NCBI GenBank assembly: GCA_963995525.1
Contig: OZ023206.1
Span: 496,001 to 560,000 of the forward strand
Direction: 5' to 3'
Source of the DNA: Escarpia spicata
Taxonomy: Eukaryota; Annelida; Polychaeta; Sabellida; Siboglinidae
DNA length: 64,000 bases
Made by a program: the position numbers and the translations under genes. The notes beneath the pieces were generated by a model that did not search any database, had not been told where the DNA came from, and saw only the letters and a list, made by a program, of their open reading frames with translations. Every line of letters begins with the position of its first letter. Position 1 is the stretch's first letter. This document shows positions 1 to 11,421 of this stretch, in pieces.

Positions 1-984
1 TTGTGATTAATCTAGTTATGTGTGTAGCTTGATATCAATCTAGCCTTCGTGAAGATTTGTAACATGCAAAACATCTATTTGGGGTAAGACCACATTAAGG
101 ATCCTTCCACCGAAAAAAGTGCACTACAAATACCGTTTTGCTGTGATATGCATTAATTTTTTTCGAACACTTGGACATGGGACATGTTTGTCTCGTGAGT
201 ACTGAAGGTACTTCTGCTTTAGACAAGAAAAAACTTCAAATGGGGATGAGTTTTCACACCTATAACTTACGTAATATGTTCTTGTAACTTACGTGACGTG
301 GATAAAACGGTAACATGCATTCCCATTTGGGGTTAATCTAGTTATGTGTGTAGCTTGATATCAATCTAGCCTTCGTGAAGATTTGTAACATGCAAATCAT
401 CTATTTGGGATAAGACCACATTAAGGATCCTTCCGCCGAAAAAAGTGCACTACAAATACCGTTTTGCTGTGATATGCATTAATTTTTTTCGAACACTTTG
501 ATATGGGACATGTTTGTCTCGTGAGTACTGAATGTACTGCTGCTTTAGATAAGAAAAAATTTCAAATGGGGATTAGTTTTCACACCTATAACTTACGTAA
601 TATGTTCTTGTAACTTACGTGACGGAGATAGAACGGTAACATGCATTCCCATTTGTGATTAATCTAGTTATGTGTGTAGCTTGATATCAATCTAGCCTTC
701 GTGAAGATTTGTAACATGCAAAACATCTATTTGTGGTAAGACCACATTAAAGATCCTTCCGCCGAAAAAAGTGCACTACAAATACCGTTTTGCTGTGATA
801 TGCATTAATATTTTTCGAACACTTTGATATGGGACATGTTTGTCTCGTGAGTACTGAAGGTACTGCTGCTTTAGACAAGAAAAAACTTCAAATAGGGATG
901 AGTTTTCACACCTATAACTTACGTAATATGTTCTTGTAACTTACGTGACGGGGATAAAACGGTAACATGCATTCCCATTTGGGG
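1..984. repeat. Left edge: tail, unclassified, K and A-hybrid monomers
   Basis: Six bases of a preceding monomer are followed by three full monomers at 7, 333 and 659. The first has private variants (TTCCACCG, GGACATGG, ACTTCTGC, GACGTGGAT) and fits no subtype. The second is subtype K, with GCAAATCAT, GGGATAAG, GGATTAG and GGAGATAG. It is the only K monomer left of 21.2 kb. The third starts as subtype A (GTGATT, ATTTGTGG, AATATTTTTCG) but ends with CAAATAGGG and GGGGATAA like subtypes F and L, so it is a hybrid. From about 815 to 984 it matches the end of the monomer at 4573 apart from one base (842 versus 4756). Confidence 0.9.
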
Positions 985-2289
985 TTAATCTAGTTATGTG
1001 TGTAGCTTGATATCAATCTACCCTTCGTGAAGATTTGTAACATGCAAAACATATATTTGGGGTAAGACTACATTAAGGATCCTTCCGCCGAAAAAAGTGC
1101 ACTACAAATACCGTTTTGCTGTGATATGCATTAATTTTTTTCGAACATTTTTACATGGGACATATTTGTCTCGTGAATACTGAATGTACTGCTGCTTTAG
1201 ACAAGAAAAAACTTCAAATAGGGATGAGTTTTCACACCTATAACTTACGTAATATGTTCTTGTAACTTACGTGACGGGGATAAAACGGTAACATGCATTC
1301 CCATTTGGGGTTAATCTAGTTATGTGTGTAGCTTGATATCAATCTAGCCTTCGTGAAGATTTGTAACGTGCAAAACATCTATTTGGGGTAAGACCACATT
1401 AAAGATCCTTCCGCCGAAATAAAATGCACTACAAATACCGTGTTGCTGTGATTTGCATTAATTTTTTTCGAAAACTTTCATATGGGACATGTTTGTCTCG
1501 TGAGTACTGAAGGTACTGCTGCTTTAGACAAGAAAAAACTTCAAATGGGGATGAGTTTTCACACCTATAACTTACGTAATATGTTCTTGTAACTTACGTG
1601 ACGGGGATAAAACGGTAACATGCATTCCCATTACGGGTTAATCTAGTTATGTGTGTAGCTTGATATCAATCTAGCCTTCGTGAAGATTTGTAACATGCAA
1701 AACATCTATTTGTGGTAAGACCACATTAAAGATCCTTCCGCCGAAAAAAGTGCACTACAAATACCGTTTTGCTGTGATATGCATTAATATTTTTCGAACA
1801 CTTTGATATGGGACATGTTTGTCTCGTGAGTACTGAAGGTACTGCTGCTTTAGACAAGAAAAAACTTCAAATGGGGATGAGTTTTCACACCTATAACTTA
1901 CGTAATATGTTCTTGTAACTTACGTGACGGAGATAGAACGGTAACATGCATTCCCATTTGTGGTTAATCTAATTATGTGTGTAGCTTGATATCAATCTAG
2001 ACTTCGTGAAGATTTGTAACATGCAAAACATATATTTGGGGTAAGACCACATTAAGGATCCTTCCGCCGAAAAAAGTGCACTACAAATACCGTTTTGCTG
2101 TGATATGCATTAATTGTTTTCGAACACTTTGATATGGGACATGTTTATCTCGTGAGTACTGAAGGTACTGCTGCTTTAGACAAGAAAAAACTTCAAATAG
2201 GGATGAGTTTTCACACCTATAACTTACGTAATATGTTCTTGTAACTTACGTGACGGGGATAAAACGGTAACATGCATTCCCATTTGGGG
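985..2289. repeat. Left-domain 4-mer F-G-A'-L, copy 1
   Basis: Four monomers at 985 (F: ATCTACCC, GACTACATT, GTGAATACTG), 1311 (G: GTAACGTG, AAATAAAATG, CCGTGTTGC), 1638 (A') and 1964 (L: AATTATG, AATCTAGAC, GTTTATCTCG). The A' monomer begins TTACGGG, the start of subtype H, but carries AATATTTTTCG and GGAGATAG of subtype A. It is therefore an H/A hybrid. This is what a deletion of D and E from the 7-mer F-G-H-D-E-A-L, with fusion of H to A, would produce. The length is 1,305 bp because G monomers are 327 bp. Confidence 0.88.
1996..2001. other. L-specific XbaI site TCTAGA, example
   Basis: The L subtype has AATCTAGAC where others have AATCTAGCC or AATCTACCC at monomer positions 31-39, creating TCTAGA. 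I count nine L monomers, at 1964, 4247, 5878, 8161, 9792, 13704, 14030, 16313 and 17617. None lies right of 18 kb, so the site marks the left domain. Confidence 0.85.
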
Positions 2290-4572
2290 TTAATCTAGTT
2301 ATGTGTGTAGCTTGATATCAATCTACCCTTCGTGAAGATTTGTAACATGCAAAACATATATTTGGGGTAAGACTACATTAAGGATCCTTCCGCCGAAAAA
2401 AGTGCACTACAAATACCGTTTTGCTGTGATATGCATTAATTTTTTTCGAAAATTTTTACATGGGACATGTTTGTCTCGTGAATACTGAATGTACTGCTGC
2501 TTTAGACAAGAAAAAACTTCAAATAGGGATGAGTTTTCACACCTATAACTTACGTAATATGTTCTTGTAACTTACGTGACGGGGATAAAACGGTAACATG
2601 CATTCCCATTTGGGGTTAATCTAGTTATGTGTGTAGCTTGATATCAATCTAGCCTTCGTGAAGATTTGTAACGTGCAAAACATCTATTTGGGGTAAGACC
2701 ACATTAAAGATCCTTCCGCCGAAATAAAATGCACTACAAATACCGTGTTGCTGTGATTTGCATTAATTTTTTTCGAAAACTTTCATATGGGACATGTTTG
2801 TCTCGTGAGTACTGAAGGTACTGCTGCTTTAGACAAGAAAAAACTTCAAATGGGGATGAGTTTTCACACCTATAACTTACGTAATATGTTCTTGTAACTT
2901 ACGTGACGGGGATAAAACGGTAACATGCATTCCCATTACGGGTTAATCTAGTTATGTGTGTAGCTTGATATCAATCTAGCCTTCGTGAAGATTTGTAACG
3001 TGCAAAACATATATTTGGGGTAAGACCACATTAAAGATCCTTCCGCCGAAAAAAGTGCACTACAAATACCGTTTTGCTGTGATATGCATTAATTTTTTTC
3101 GAACACTTTGACACGGGACATTTTTGTCTCGTGAGTACTGAATGTACTGCTGCTTTAGACAAGATAAAACATCAAATGGGGATGAGTTTTCACACCTATA
3201 ACTTACGTAATATGTTCTTGTAACTTACGTGACGGGGATAAAACGGTAACATGCATTCCCATTTGGGGTTAATCTAGTTATGTGTGTAGCTTGATATCAA
3301 TCTAGCCTTCGTGAAGATTTGTAACGTGCAAAACATATATTTGGGGTAAGACCACATTAAATATCCTTCCGCCGAAAAAAGTGCATTACAAATACCGTTT
3401 TGCTGTGATATGCATTAATTTTTTTCGAACACTTTGATATGGGACATGTTTGTCTCGTGAGTACTGAAGGTACTGCTGCTTTAGACAAGAAAAAACTTCA
3501 AATGGGGATGAGTTTTCACACCTATAACGTACGTAATATGTTCTTGTAACTTACGTGACGGGGATAAAACGGTAACATGCATTCCCATTTGGGGTTAATC
3601 TAGTTATGTGTGTAGCTTGATATCAATCTAGCCTTCGTGAAGATTTGTAACATGCAAAACATCTATTTGGGGTAAGACCACATTAAAGATCCTTCCGCTA
3701 AAAAAAGTGCACTACAAATACCGTTTTGCTGTGATATGCATTAATTTTTTTCGAACACTTTTATATGGGACATGTTTGTCTCGTGAGTACTGAAGGTACT
3801 GCTGCTTTAGACAAGAAAAAACTTCAAATGGGGATGAGTTTTCACACCTATAACTTACGTAATATGTTCTTGTAACTTACGTGACGGAGATAGAACGGTA
3901 ACATGCATTCCCATTTGTGATTAATCTAGTTATGTGTGTAGCTTGATATCAATCTAGCCTTCGTGAAGATTTGTAACATGCAAAACATCTATTTGGGGTA
4001 AGACCACATTAAAGATCCTTCCGCCGAAAAAAGTGCACTACAAATACCGTTTTGCTGTGATATGCATTAATATTTTTCGAACACTTTGATATGGGACATG
4101 TTTGTCTCGTGAGTACTGAAGGTACTGCTGCTTTAGACAAGAAAAAACTTCAAATGGGGATGAGTTTTCACACCTATAACTTACGTAATATGTTCTTGTA
4201 ACTTACGTGACGGAGATAGAACGGTAACATGCATTCCCATTTGTGGTTAATCTAATTATGTGTGTAGCTTGATATCAATCTAGACTTCGTGAAGATTTGT
4301 AACATGCAAAACATATATTTGGGGTAAGACCACATTAAGGATCCTTCCGCCGAAAAAAGTGCACTACAAATACCGTTTTGCTGTGATATGCATTAATTGT
4401 TTTCGAACACTTTGATATGGGACATGTTTATCTCGTGAGTACTGAAGGTACTGCTGCTTTAGACAAGAAAAAACTTCAAATAGGGATGAGTTTTCACACC
4501 TATAACTTACGTAATATGTTCTTGTAACTTACGTGACGGGGATAAAACGGTAACATGCATTCCCATTTGGGG
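2290..4572. repeat. Left-domain 7-mer HOR F-G-H-D-E-A-L, copy 1
   Basis: Seven monomers start at 2290 F, 2616 G, 2943 H, 3269 D, 3595 E, 3921 A and 4247 L, 2,283 bp in total. H carries GACACGGGACATTTTTG and AGATAAAACATC. D carries AAATATCC, GTGCATTAC and a private AACGTACG. E carries CCGCTAAAA and ends GGAGATAG. The same seven in the same order recur at 6204 and 14356. This order explains the shorter left-domain units as deletions, so I take it as the basic left-domain unit. Confidence 0.9.
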
Positions 4573-4898
4573 TTAATCTAGTTATGTGTGTAGCTTGATA
4601 TCAATCTACCCTTCGTGAAGATTTGTAACATGCAAAACATATATTTGGGGTAAGACTACATTAAGGATCCTTCCGCCGAAAAAAGTGCACTACAAATACC
4701 GTTTTGCTGTGATATGCATTAATTTTTTTCGAACACTTTGATATGGGACATGTTTATCTCGTGAGTACTGAAGGTACTGCTGCTTTAGACAAGAAAAAAC
4801 TTCAAATAGGGATGAGTTTTCACACCTATAACTTACGTAATATGTTCTTGTAACTTACGTGACGGGGATAAAACGGTAACATGCATTCCCATTTGGGG
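4573..4898. repeat. F/L hybrid monomer
   Basis: The 5' half is subtype F (ATCTACCC, catatattt, GACTACATT). The 3' half is subtype L (GAACACTTTGATATG, GTTTATCTCG, GAAGGTACT, CAAATAGGG). It is followed by a normal F monomer at 4899. A crossover between F and L monomers within about positions 90-160 explains it. It forms the junction between the two 12-monomer blocks. Confidence 0.82.
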
Positions 4899-6203
4899 TT
4901 AATCTAGTTATGTGTGTAGCTTGATATCAATCTACCCTTCGTGAAGATTTGTAACATGCAAAACATATATTTGGGGTAAGACTACATTAAGGATCCTTCC
5001 GCCGAAAAAAGTGCACTACAAATACCGTTTTGCTGTGATATGCATTAATTTTTTTCGAACATTTTTACATGGGACATATTTGTCTCGTGAATACTGAATG
5101 TACTGCTGCTTTAGACAAGAAAAAACTTCAAATAGGGATGAGTTTTCACACCTATAACTTACGTAATATGTTCTTGTAACTTACGTGACGGGGATAAAAC
5201 GGTAACATGCATTCCCATTTGGGGTTAATCTAGTTATGTGTGTAGCTTGATATCAATCTAGCCTTCGTGAAGATTTGTAACGTGCAAAACATCTATTTGG
5301 GGTAAGACCACATTAAAGATCCTTCCGCCGAAATAAAATGCACTACAAATACCGTGTTGCTGTGATTTGCATTAATTTTTTTCGAAAACTTTCATATGGG
5401 ACATGTTTGTCTCGTGAGTACTGAAGGTACTGCTGCTTTAGACAAGAAAAAACTTCAAATGGGGATGAGTTTTCACACCTATAACTTACGTAATATGTTC
5501 TTGTAACTTACGTGACGGGGATAAAACGGTAACATGCATTCCCATTACGGGTTAATCTAGTTATGTGTGTAGCTTGATATCAATCTAGCCTTCGTGAAGA
5601 TTTGTAACATGCAAAACATCTATTTGTGGTAAGACCACATTAAAGATCCTTCCGCCGAAAAAAGTGCACTACAAATACCGTTTTGCTGTGATATGCATTA
5701 ATATTTTTCGAACACTTTGATATGGGACATGTTTGTCTCGTGAGTACTGAAGGTACTGCTGCTTTAGACAAGAAAAAACTTCAAATGGGGATGAGTTTTC
5801 ACACCTATAACTTACGTAATATGTTCTTGTAACTTACGTGACGGAGATAGAACGGTAACATGCATTCCCATTTGTGGTTAATCTAATTATGTGTGTAGCT
5901 TGATATCAATCTAGACTTCGTGAAGATTTGTAACATGCAAAACATATATTTGGGGTAAGACCACATTAAGGATCCTTCCGCCGAAAAAAGTGCACTACAA
6001 ATACCGTTTTGCTGTGATATGCATTAATTGTTTTCGAACACTTTGATATGGGACATGTTTATCTCGTGAGTACTGAAGGTACTGCTGCTTTAGACAAGAA
6101 AAAACTTCAAATAGGGATGAGTTTTCACACCTATAACTTACGTAATATGTTCTTGTAACTTACGTGACGGGGATAAAACGGTAACATGCATTCCCATTTG
6201 GGG
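4899..6203. repeat. Left-domain 4-mer F-G-A'-L, copy 2
   Basis: Monomers at 4899, 5225, 5552 and 5878 repeat those at 985-2289 with a constant 3,914 bp offset. I saw no base difference between the two copies by eye, including private variants such as GACATATTTG in the F monomer and CCGTGTTGC in G. Confidence 0.9.
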
Positions 6204-8395
6204 TTAATCTAGTTATGTGTGTAGCTTGATATCAATCTACCCTTCGTGAAGATTTGTAACATGCAAAACATATATTTGGGGTAAGACTACATTAAGGATC
6301 CTTCCGCCGAAAAAAGTGCACTACAAATACCGTTTTGCTGTGATATGCATTAATTTTTTTCGAAATTTTTTACATGGGACATGTTTGTCTCGTGAATACT
6401 GAATGTACTGCTGCTTTAGACAAGAAAAAACTTCAAATAGGGATGAGTTTTCACACCTATAACTTACGTAATATGTTCTTGTAACTTACGTGACGGGGAT
6501 AAAACGGTAACATGCATTCCCATTTGGGGTTAATCTAGTTATGTGTGTAGCTTGATATCAATCTAGCCTTCGTGAAGATTTGTAACGTGCAAAACATCTA
6601 TTTGGGGTAAGACCACATTAAAGATCCTTCCGCCGAAATAAAATGCACTACAAATACCGTGTTGCTGTGATTTGCATTAATTTTTTTCGAAAACTTTCAT
6701 ATGGGACATGTTTGTCTCGTGAGTACTGAAGGTACTGCTGCTTTAGACAAGAAAAAACTTCAAATGGGGATGAGTTTTCACACCTATAACTTACGTAATA
6801 TGTTCTTGTAACTTACGTGACGGGGATAAAACGGTAACATGCATTCCCATTACGGGTTAATCTAGTTATGTGTGTAGCTTGATATCAATCTAGCCTTCGT
6901 GAAGATTTGTAACGTGCAAAACATATATTTGGGGTAAGACCACATTAAAGATCCTTCCGCCGAAAAAAGTGCACTACAAATACCGTTTTGCTGTGATATG
7001 CATTAATTTTTTTCGAACACTTTGACACGGGACATTTTTGTCTCGTGAGTACTGAATGTACTGCTGCTTTAGACAAGATAAAACATCAAATGGGGATGAG
7101 TTTTCACACCTATAACTTACGTAATATGTTCTTGTAACTTACGTGACGGGGATAAAACGGTAACATGCATTCCCATTTGGGGTTAATCTAGTTATGTGTG
7201 TAGCTTGATATCAATCTAGCCTTCGTGAAGATTTGTAACGTGCAAAACATATATTTGGGGTAAGACCACATTAAATATCCTTCCGCCGAAAAAAGTGCAT
7301 TACAAATACCGTTTTGCTGTGATATGCATTAATTTTTTTCGAACACTTTGATATGGGACATGTTTGTCTCGTGAGTACTGAAGGTACTGCTGCTTTAGAC
7401 AAGAAAAAACTTCAAATGGGGATGAGTTTTCACACCTATAACGTACGTAATATGTTCTTGTAACTTACGTGACGGGGATAAAACGGTAACATGCATTCCC
7501 ATTTGGGGTTAATCTAGTTATGTGTGTAGCTTGATATCAATCTAGCCTTCGTGAAGATTTGTAACATGCAAAACATCTATTTGGGGTAAGACCACATTAA
7601 AGATCCTTCCGCTAAAAAAAGTGCACTACAAATACCGTTTTGCTGTGATATGCATTAATTTTTTTCGAACACTTTTATATGGGACATGTTTGTCTCGTGA
7701 GTACTGAAGGTACTGCTGCTTTAGACAAGAAAAAACTTCAAATGGGGATGAGTTTTCACACCTATAACTTACGTAATATGTTCTTGTAACTTACGTGACG
7801 GAGATAGAACGGTAACATGCATTCCCATTTGTGATTAATCTAGTTATGTGTGTAGCTTGATATCAATCTAGCCTTCGTGAAGATTTGTAACATGCAAAAC
7901 ATCTATTTGGGGTAAGACCACATTAAAGATCCTTCCGCCGAAAAAAGTGCACTACAAATACCGTTTTGCTGTGATATGCATTAATATTTTTCGAACACTT
8001 TGATATGGGACATGTTTGTCTCGTGAGTACTGAAGGTACTGCTGCTTTAGACAAGAAAAAACTTCAAATGGGGATGAGTTTTCACACCTATAACTTACGT
8101 AATATGTTCTTGTAACTTACGTGACGGAGATAGAACGGTAACATGCATTCCCATTTGTGGTTAATCTAATTATGTGTGTAGCTTGATATCAATCTAGACT
8201 TCGTGAAGATTTGTAACATGCAAAACATATATTTGGGGTAAGACCACATTAAGGATCCTTCCGCCGAAAAAAGTGCACTACAAATACCGTTTTGCTGTGA
8301 TATGCATTAATTGTTTTCGAACACTTTGATATGGGACATGTTTATCTCGTGAGTACTGAAGGTACTGCTGCTTTAGACAAGAAAAAACTTCAAAT
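4899..8395. repeat. 12-monomer duplication, near-identical part of block 2
   Basis: This is the second copy of 985-4481 at offset 3,914. The copies diverge at about 8395, where block 2 switches from CAAATAGGG to CAAATGGGG and then takes on GTAATCTGTTC. That variant is shared with L monomers at 9792, 16313 and 17617, so the last part of this L monomer belongs to a different lineage from its partner at 4247. Confidence 0.88.
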
Positions 8396-8486
8396 GGGGA
8401 TGAGTTTTCACACCTACAACTTACGTAATCTGTTCTTGTAACTTACGTGACGGGGATAAAACGGTAACATGCATTCCCATTTGGGG
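6204..8486. repeat. Left-domain 7-mer HOR F-G-H-D-E-A-L, copy 2
   Basis: Monomers at 6204, 6530, 6857, 7183, 7509, 7835 and 8161 repeat 2290-4572 at offset 3,914. The shared private variants GACACGGG, AACGTACG and CCGCTAAAA are all retained. One difference is in the F monomer, which has CGAAATTTTTTACATG here and CGAAAATTTTTACATG at 2290. The match ends in the L monomer near 8395, after which this copy has CAAATGGGG, CACCTACAAC and GTAATCTGTTC. Confidence 0.9.
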
Positions 8487-10117
8487 TTAATCTAGTTATG
8501 TGTGTAGCTTGATATCAATCTACCCTTCGTGAAGATTTGTAACATGCAAAACATCTATTTGGGGTAAGACTACATTAAGGATCCTTCCGCCGAAAAAAGT
8601 GCACTACAAATACCGTTTTGCTGTGATATGCATTAATTTTTTTCGAACATTTTTACATGGGACATGTTTGTCTCGTGAGTACTGAATGTACTGCTGCTTT
8701 AGACAAGATAAAACATCAAATGGGGATGAGTTTTCACACCTATAACTTACGTAATATGTTCTTGTAACTTACGTGACGGGGATAAAACGGTAACATGCAT
8801 TCCCATTTGGGGTTAATCTAGTTATGTGTGTAGCTTGATATCAATCTAGCCTTCGTGAAGATTTGTAACATGCAAAACATCTATTTGGGGTAAGACCACA
8901 TTAAATATCCTTCCGCCGAAAAAAGTGCATTACAAATACCGTTTTGCTGTGATATGCATTAATTTTTTTCGAACACTTTGATATGGGACATGTTTGTCTC
9001 GTGAGTACTGAAGGTACTGCTGCTTTAGACAAGAAAAAACTTCAAATGGGGATGAGTTTTCACACCTATAACTTACGTAATATGTTCTTGTAACTTACGT
9101 GACGGGGATAAAACGGTAACATGCATTCCCATTTGGGGTTAATCTAGTTATGTGTGTAGCTTGATATCAATCTAGCCTTCGTGAAGATTTGTAACATGCA
9201 AAACATCTATTTGGGGTAAGACCACATTAAAGATCATTCCGCCGAAAAAAGTGCACTACAAATACCGTTTTGCTGTGATATGCATTAATTTTTTTCGAAC
9301 ACTTTTATATGGGACATGTTTGTCTCGTGAGTACTGAAGGTACTGCTGCTTTAGACAAGAAAAAACTTCAAATGGGGATGAGTTTTCACACCTATAACTT
9401 ACGTAATATGTTCTTGTAACTTACGTGACGGAGATAGAACGGTAACATGCATTCCCATTTGTGATTAATCTAGTTATGTGTGTAGCTTGATATCAATCTA
9501 GCCTTCGTGAAGATTTGTAACATGCAAAACATCTATTTGGGGTAAGACCACATTAAAGATCCTTCCGCCGAAAAAAAGTGCACTACAAATACCGTTTTGC
9601 TGTGATATGCATTAATATTTTTCGAACACTTTGATATGGGACATGTTTGTCTCGTGAGTACTGAAGGTACTGCTGCTTTAGACAAGAAAAAACTTCAAAT
9701 GGGGATGAGTTTTCACACCTATAACTTACGTAATATGTTCTTGTAACTTACGTGACGGAGATAGAACGGTAACATGCATTCCCATTTGTGGTTAATCTAA
9801 TTATGTGTGTAGCTTGATATCAATCTAGACTTCGTGAAGATTTGTAACATGCAAAACATATATTTGGGGTAAGACCACATTAAGGATCCTTCCGCCGAAA
9901 AAAGTGCACTACAAATACCGTTTTGCTGTGATATGCATTAATTGTTTTCGAACACTTTGATATGGGACATGTTTATCTCGTGAGTACTGAAGGTACTGCT
10001 GCTTTAGACAAGAAAAAACTTCAAATGGGGATGAGTTTTCACACCTATAACTTACGTAATCTGTTCTTGTAACTTACGTGACGGGGATAAAACGGTAACA
10101 TGCATTCCCATTTGGGG
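8487..10117. repeat. Left-domain 5-mer F/H-D-E-A-L
   Basis: Monomers at 8487, 8813, 9139, 9465 and 9792. The first starts as F (ATCTACCC, GACTACATT) but ends with GAATGTACT and AGATAAAACATC as in H. It is followed by D, the normal successor of H. An F/H crossover that removed G therefore explains the 5-mer. E here has AGATCATTCC, and A at 9465 has one extra A in its A-run (327 bp). The unit is 1,631 bp. Confidence 0.85.
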
Positions 10118-11421
10118 TTAATCTAGTTATGTGTGTAGCTTGATATCAATCTACCCTTCGTGAAGATTTGTAACATGCAAAACATCTATTTGGGGTAAGA
10201 CTACATTAAGGATCCTTCCGCCGAAAAAAGTGCACTACAAATACCGTTTTGCTGTGATATGCATTAATTTTTTTCGAACATTTTTACATGGGACATGTTT
10301 GTCTCGTGAGTACTGAATGTACTGCTGCTTTAGACAAGATAAAACATCAAATGGGGATGAGTTTTCACACCTATAACTTACGTAATATGTTCTTGTAACT
10401 TACGTGACGGGGATAAAACGGTAACATGCATTCCCATTTGGGGTTAATCTAGTTATGTGTGTAGCTTGATATCAATCTAGCCTTCGTGAAGATTTGTAAC
10501 ATGCAAAACATCTATTTGGGGTAAGACCACATTAAATATCCTTCCGCCGAAAAAAGTGCATTACAAATACCGTTTTGCTGTGATATGCATTAATTTTTTT
10601 CGAACACTTTGATATGGGACATGTTTGTCTCGTGAGTACTGAAGGTACTGCTGCTTTAGACAAGAAAAAACTTCAAATGGGGATGAGTTTTCACACCTAT
10701 AACTTACGTAATATGTTCTTGTAACTTACGTGACGGGGATAAAACGGTAACATGCATTCCCATTTGGGGTTAATCTAGTTATGTGTGTAGCTTGATATCA
10801 ATCTAGCCTTCGTGAAGATTTGTAACATGCAAAACATCTATTTGGGGTAAGACCACATTAAAGATCATTCCGCCGAAAAAAGTGCACTACAAATACCGTT
10901 TTGCTGTGATATGCATTAATTTTTTTCGAACACTTTGATATGGGACATGTTTGTCTCGTGAGTACTGAAGGTACTGCTGCTTTAGACAAGAAAAAACTTC
11001 AAATGGGGATGAGTTTTCACACCTATAACTTACGTAATATGTTCTTGTAACTTACGTGACGGGGATAAAACGGTAACATGCATTCCCATTTGGGGTTAAT
11101 CTAGTTATGTGTGTAGCTTGATATCAATCTAGCCTTCGTGAAGATTTGTAACATGCAAAACATCTATTTGGGGTAAGACCACATTAAAGATCATTCCGCC
11201 GAAAAAAGTGCACTACAAATACCGTTTTGCTGTGATATGCATTAATTTTTTTCGAACACTTTGATATGGGACATGTTTGTCTCGTGAGTACTGAAGGTAC
11301 TGCTGCTTTAGACAAGAAAAAACTTCAAATGGGGATGAGTTTTCACACCTATAACTTACGTAATCTGTTCTTGTAACTTACGTGACGGGGATAAAACGGT
11401 AACATGCATTCCCATTTGGGG
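10118..11421. repeat. Left-domain 4-mer F/H-D-E-E/L, unit 1
   Basis: Monomers at 10118 F/H, 10444 D, 10770 E and 11096. The last starts as E (AGATCATTCC) but has GTAATCTGTTC near its end, a variant otherwise seen on L monomers of this region. It is therefore an E/L hybrid that removed A. The next F/H monomer follows at once. The unit is exactly 4 x 326 = 1,304 bp. Confidence 0.85.

Larger units (their letters stand above)
985..4481. repeat. 12-monomer duplication, near-identical part of block 1
   Basis: This stretch (4-mer plus 7-mer, up to inside the last L monomer) is repeated at 4899-8395 with an exact 3,914 bp offset, equal to 12 monomers plus 2 bp. By eye I found one base difference inside the roughly 3.5 kb. 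The match extends left to about 815 with one more mismatch at 842. Such identity over twelve non-identical monomers means duplication as a block, not independent drift of single monomers. Confidence 0.88.

Noticed and set aside
319..334. Telomere-like TTGGGG at the monomer junction
   Set aside because: ATTTGGGGTTAATC contains one TTGGGG per 326 bp, not a tandem run. Several subtypes change it (TTGTGG, TTTCGGG, TTACGGG).
985..8395. Assembly artefact as the cause of the near-identical blocks
   Set aside because: It cannot be excluded from sequence alone. However, the blocks differ at a few bases and have distinct flanks, and the same pattern of near-identical HOR copies recurs at several periods, so real duplication is the simpler reading. 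Read-depth data would decide.
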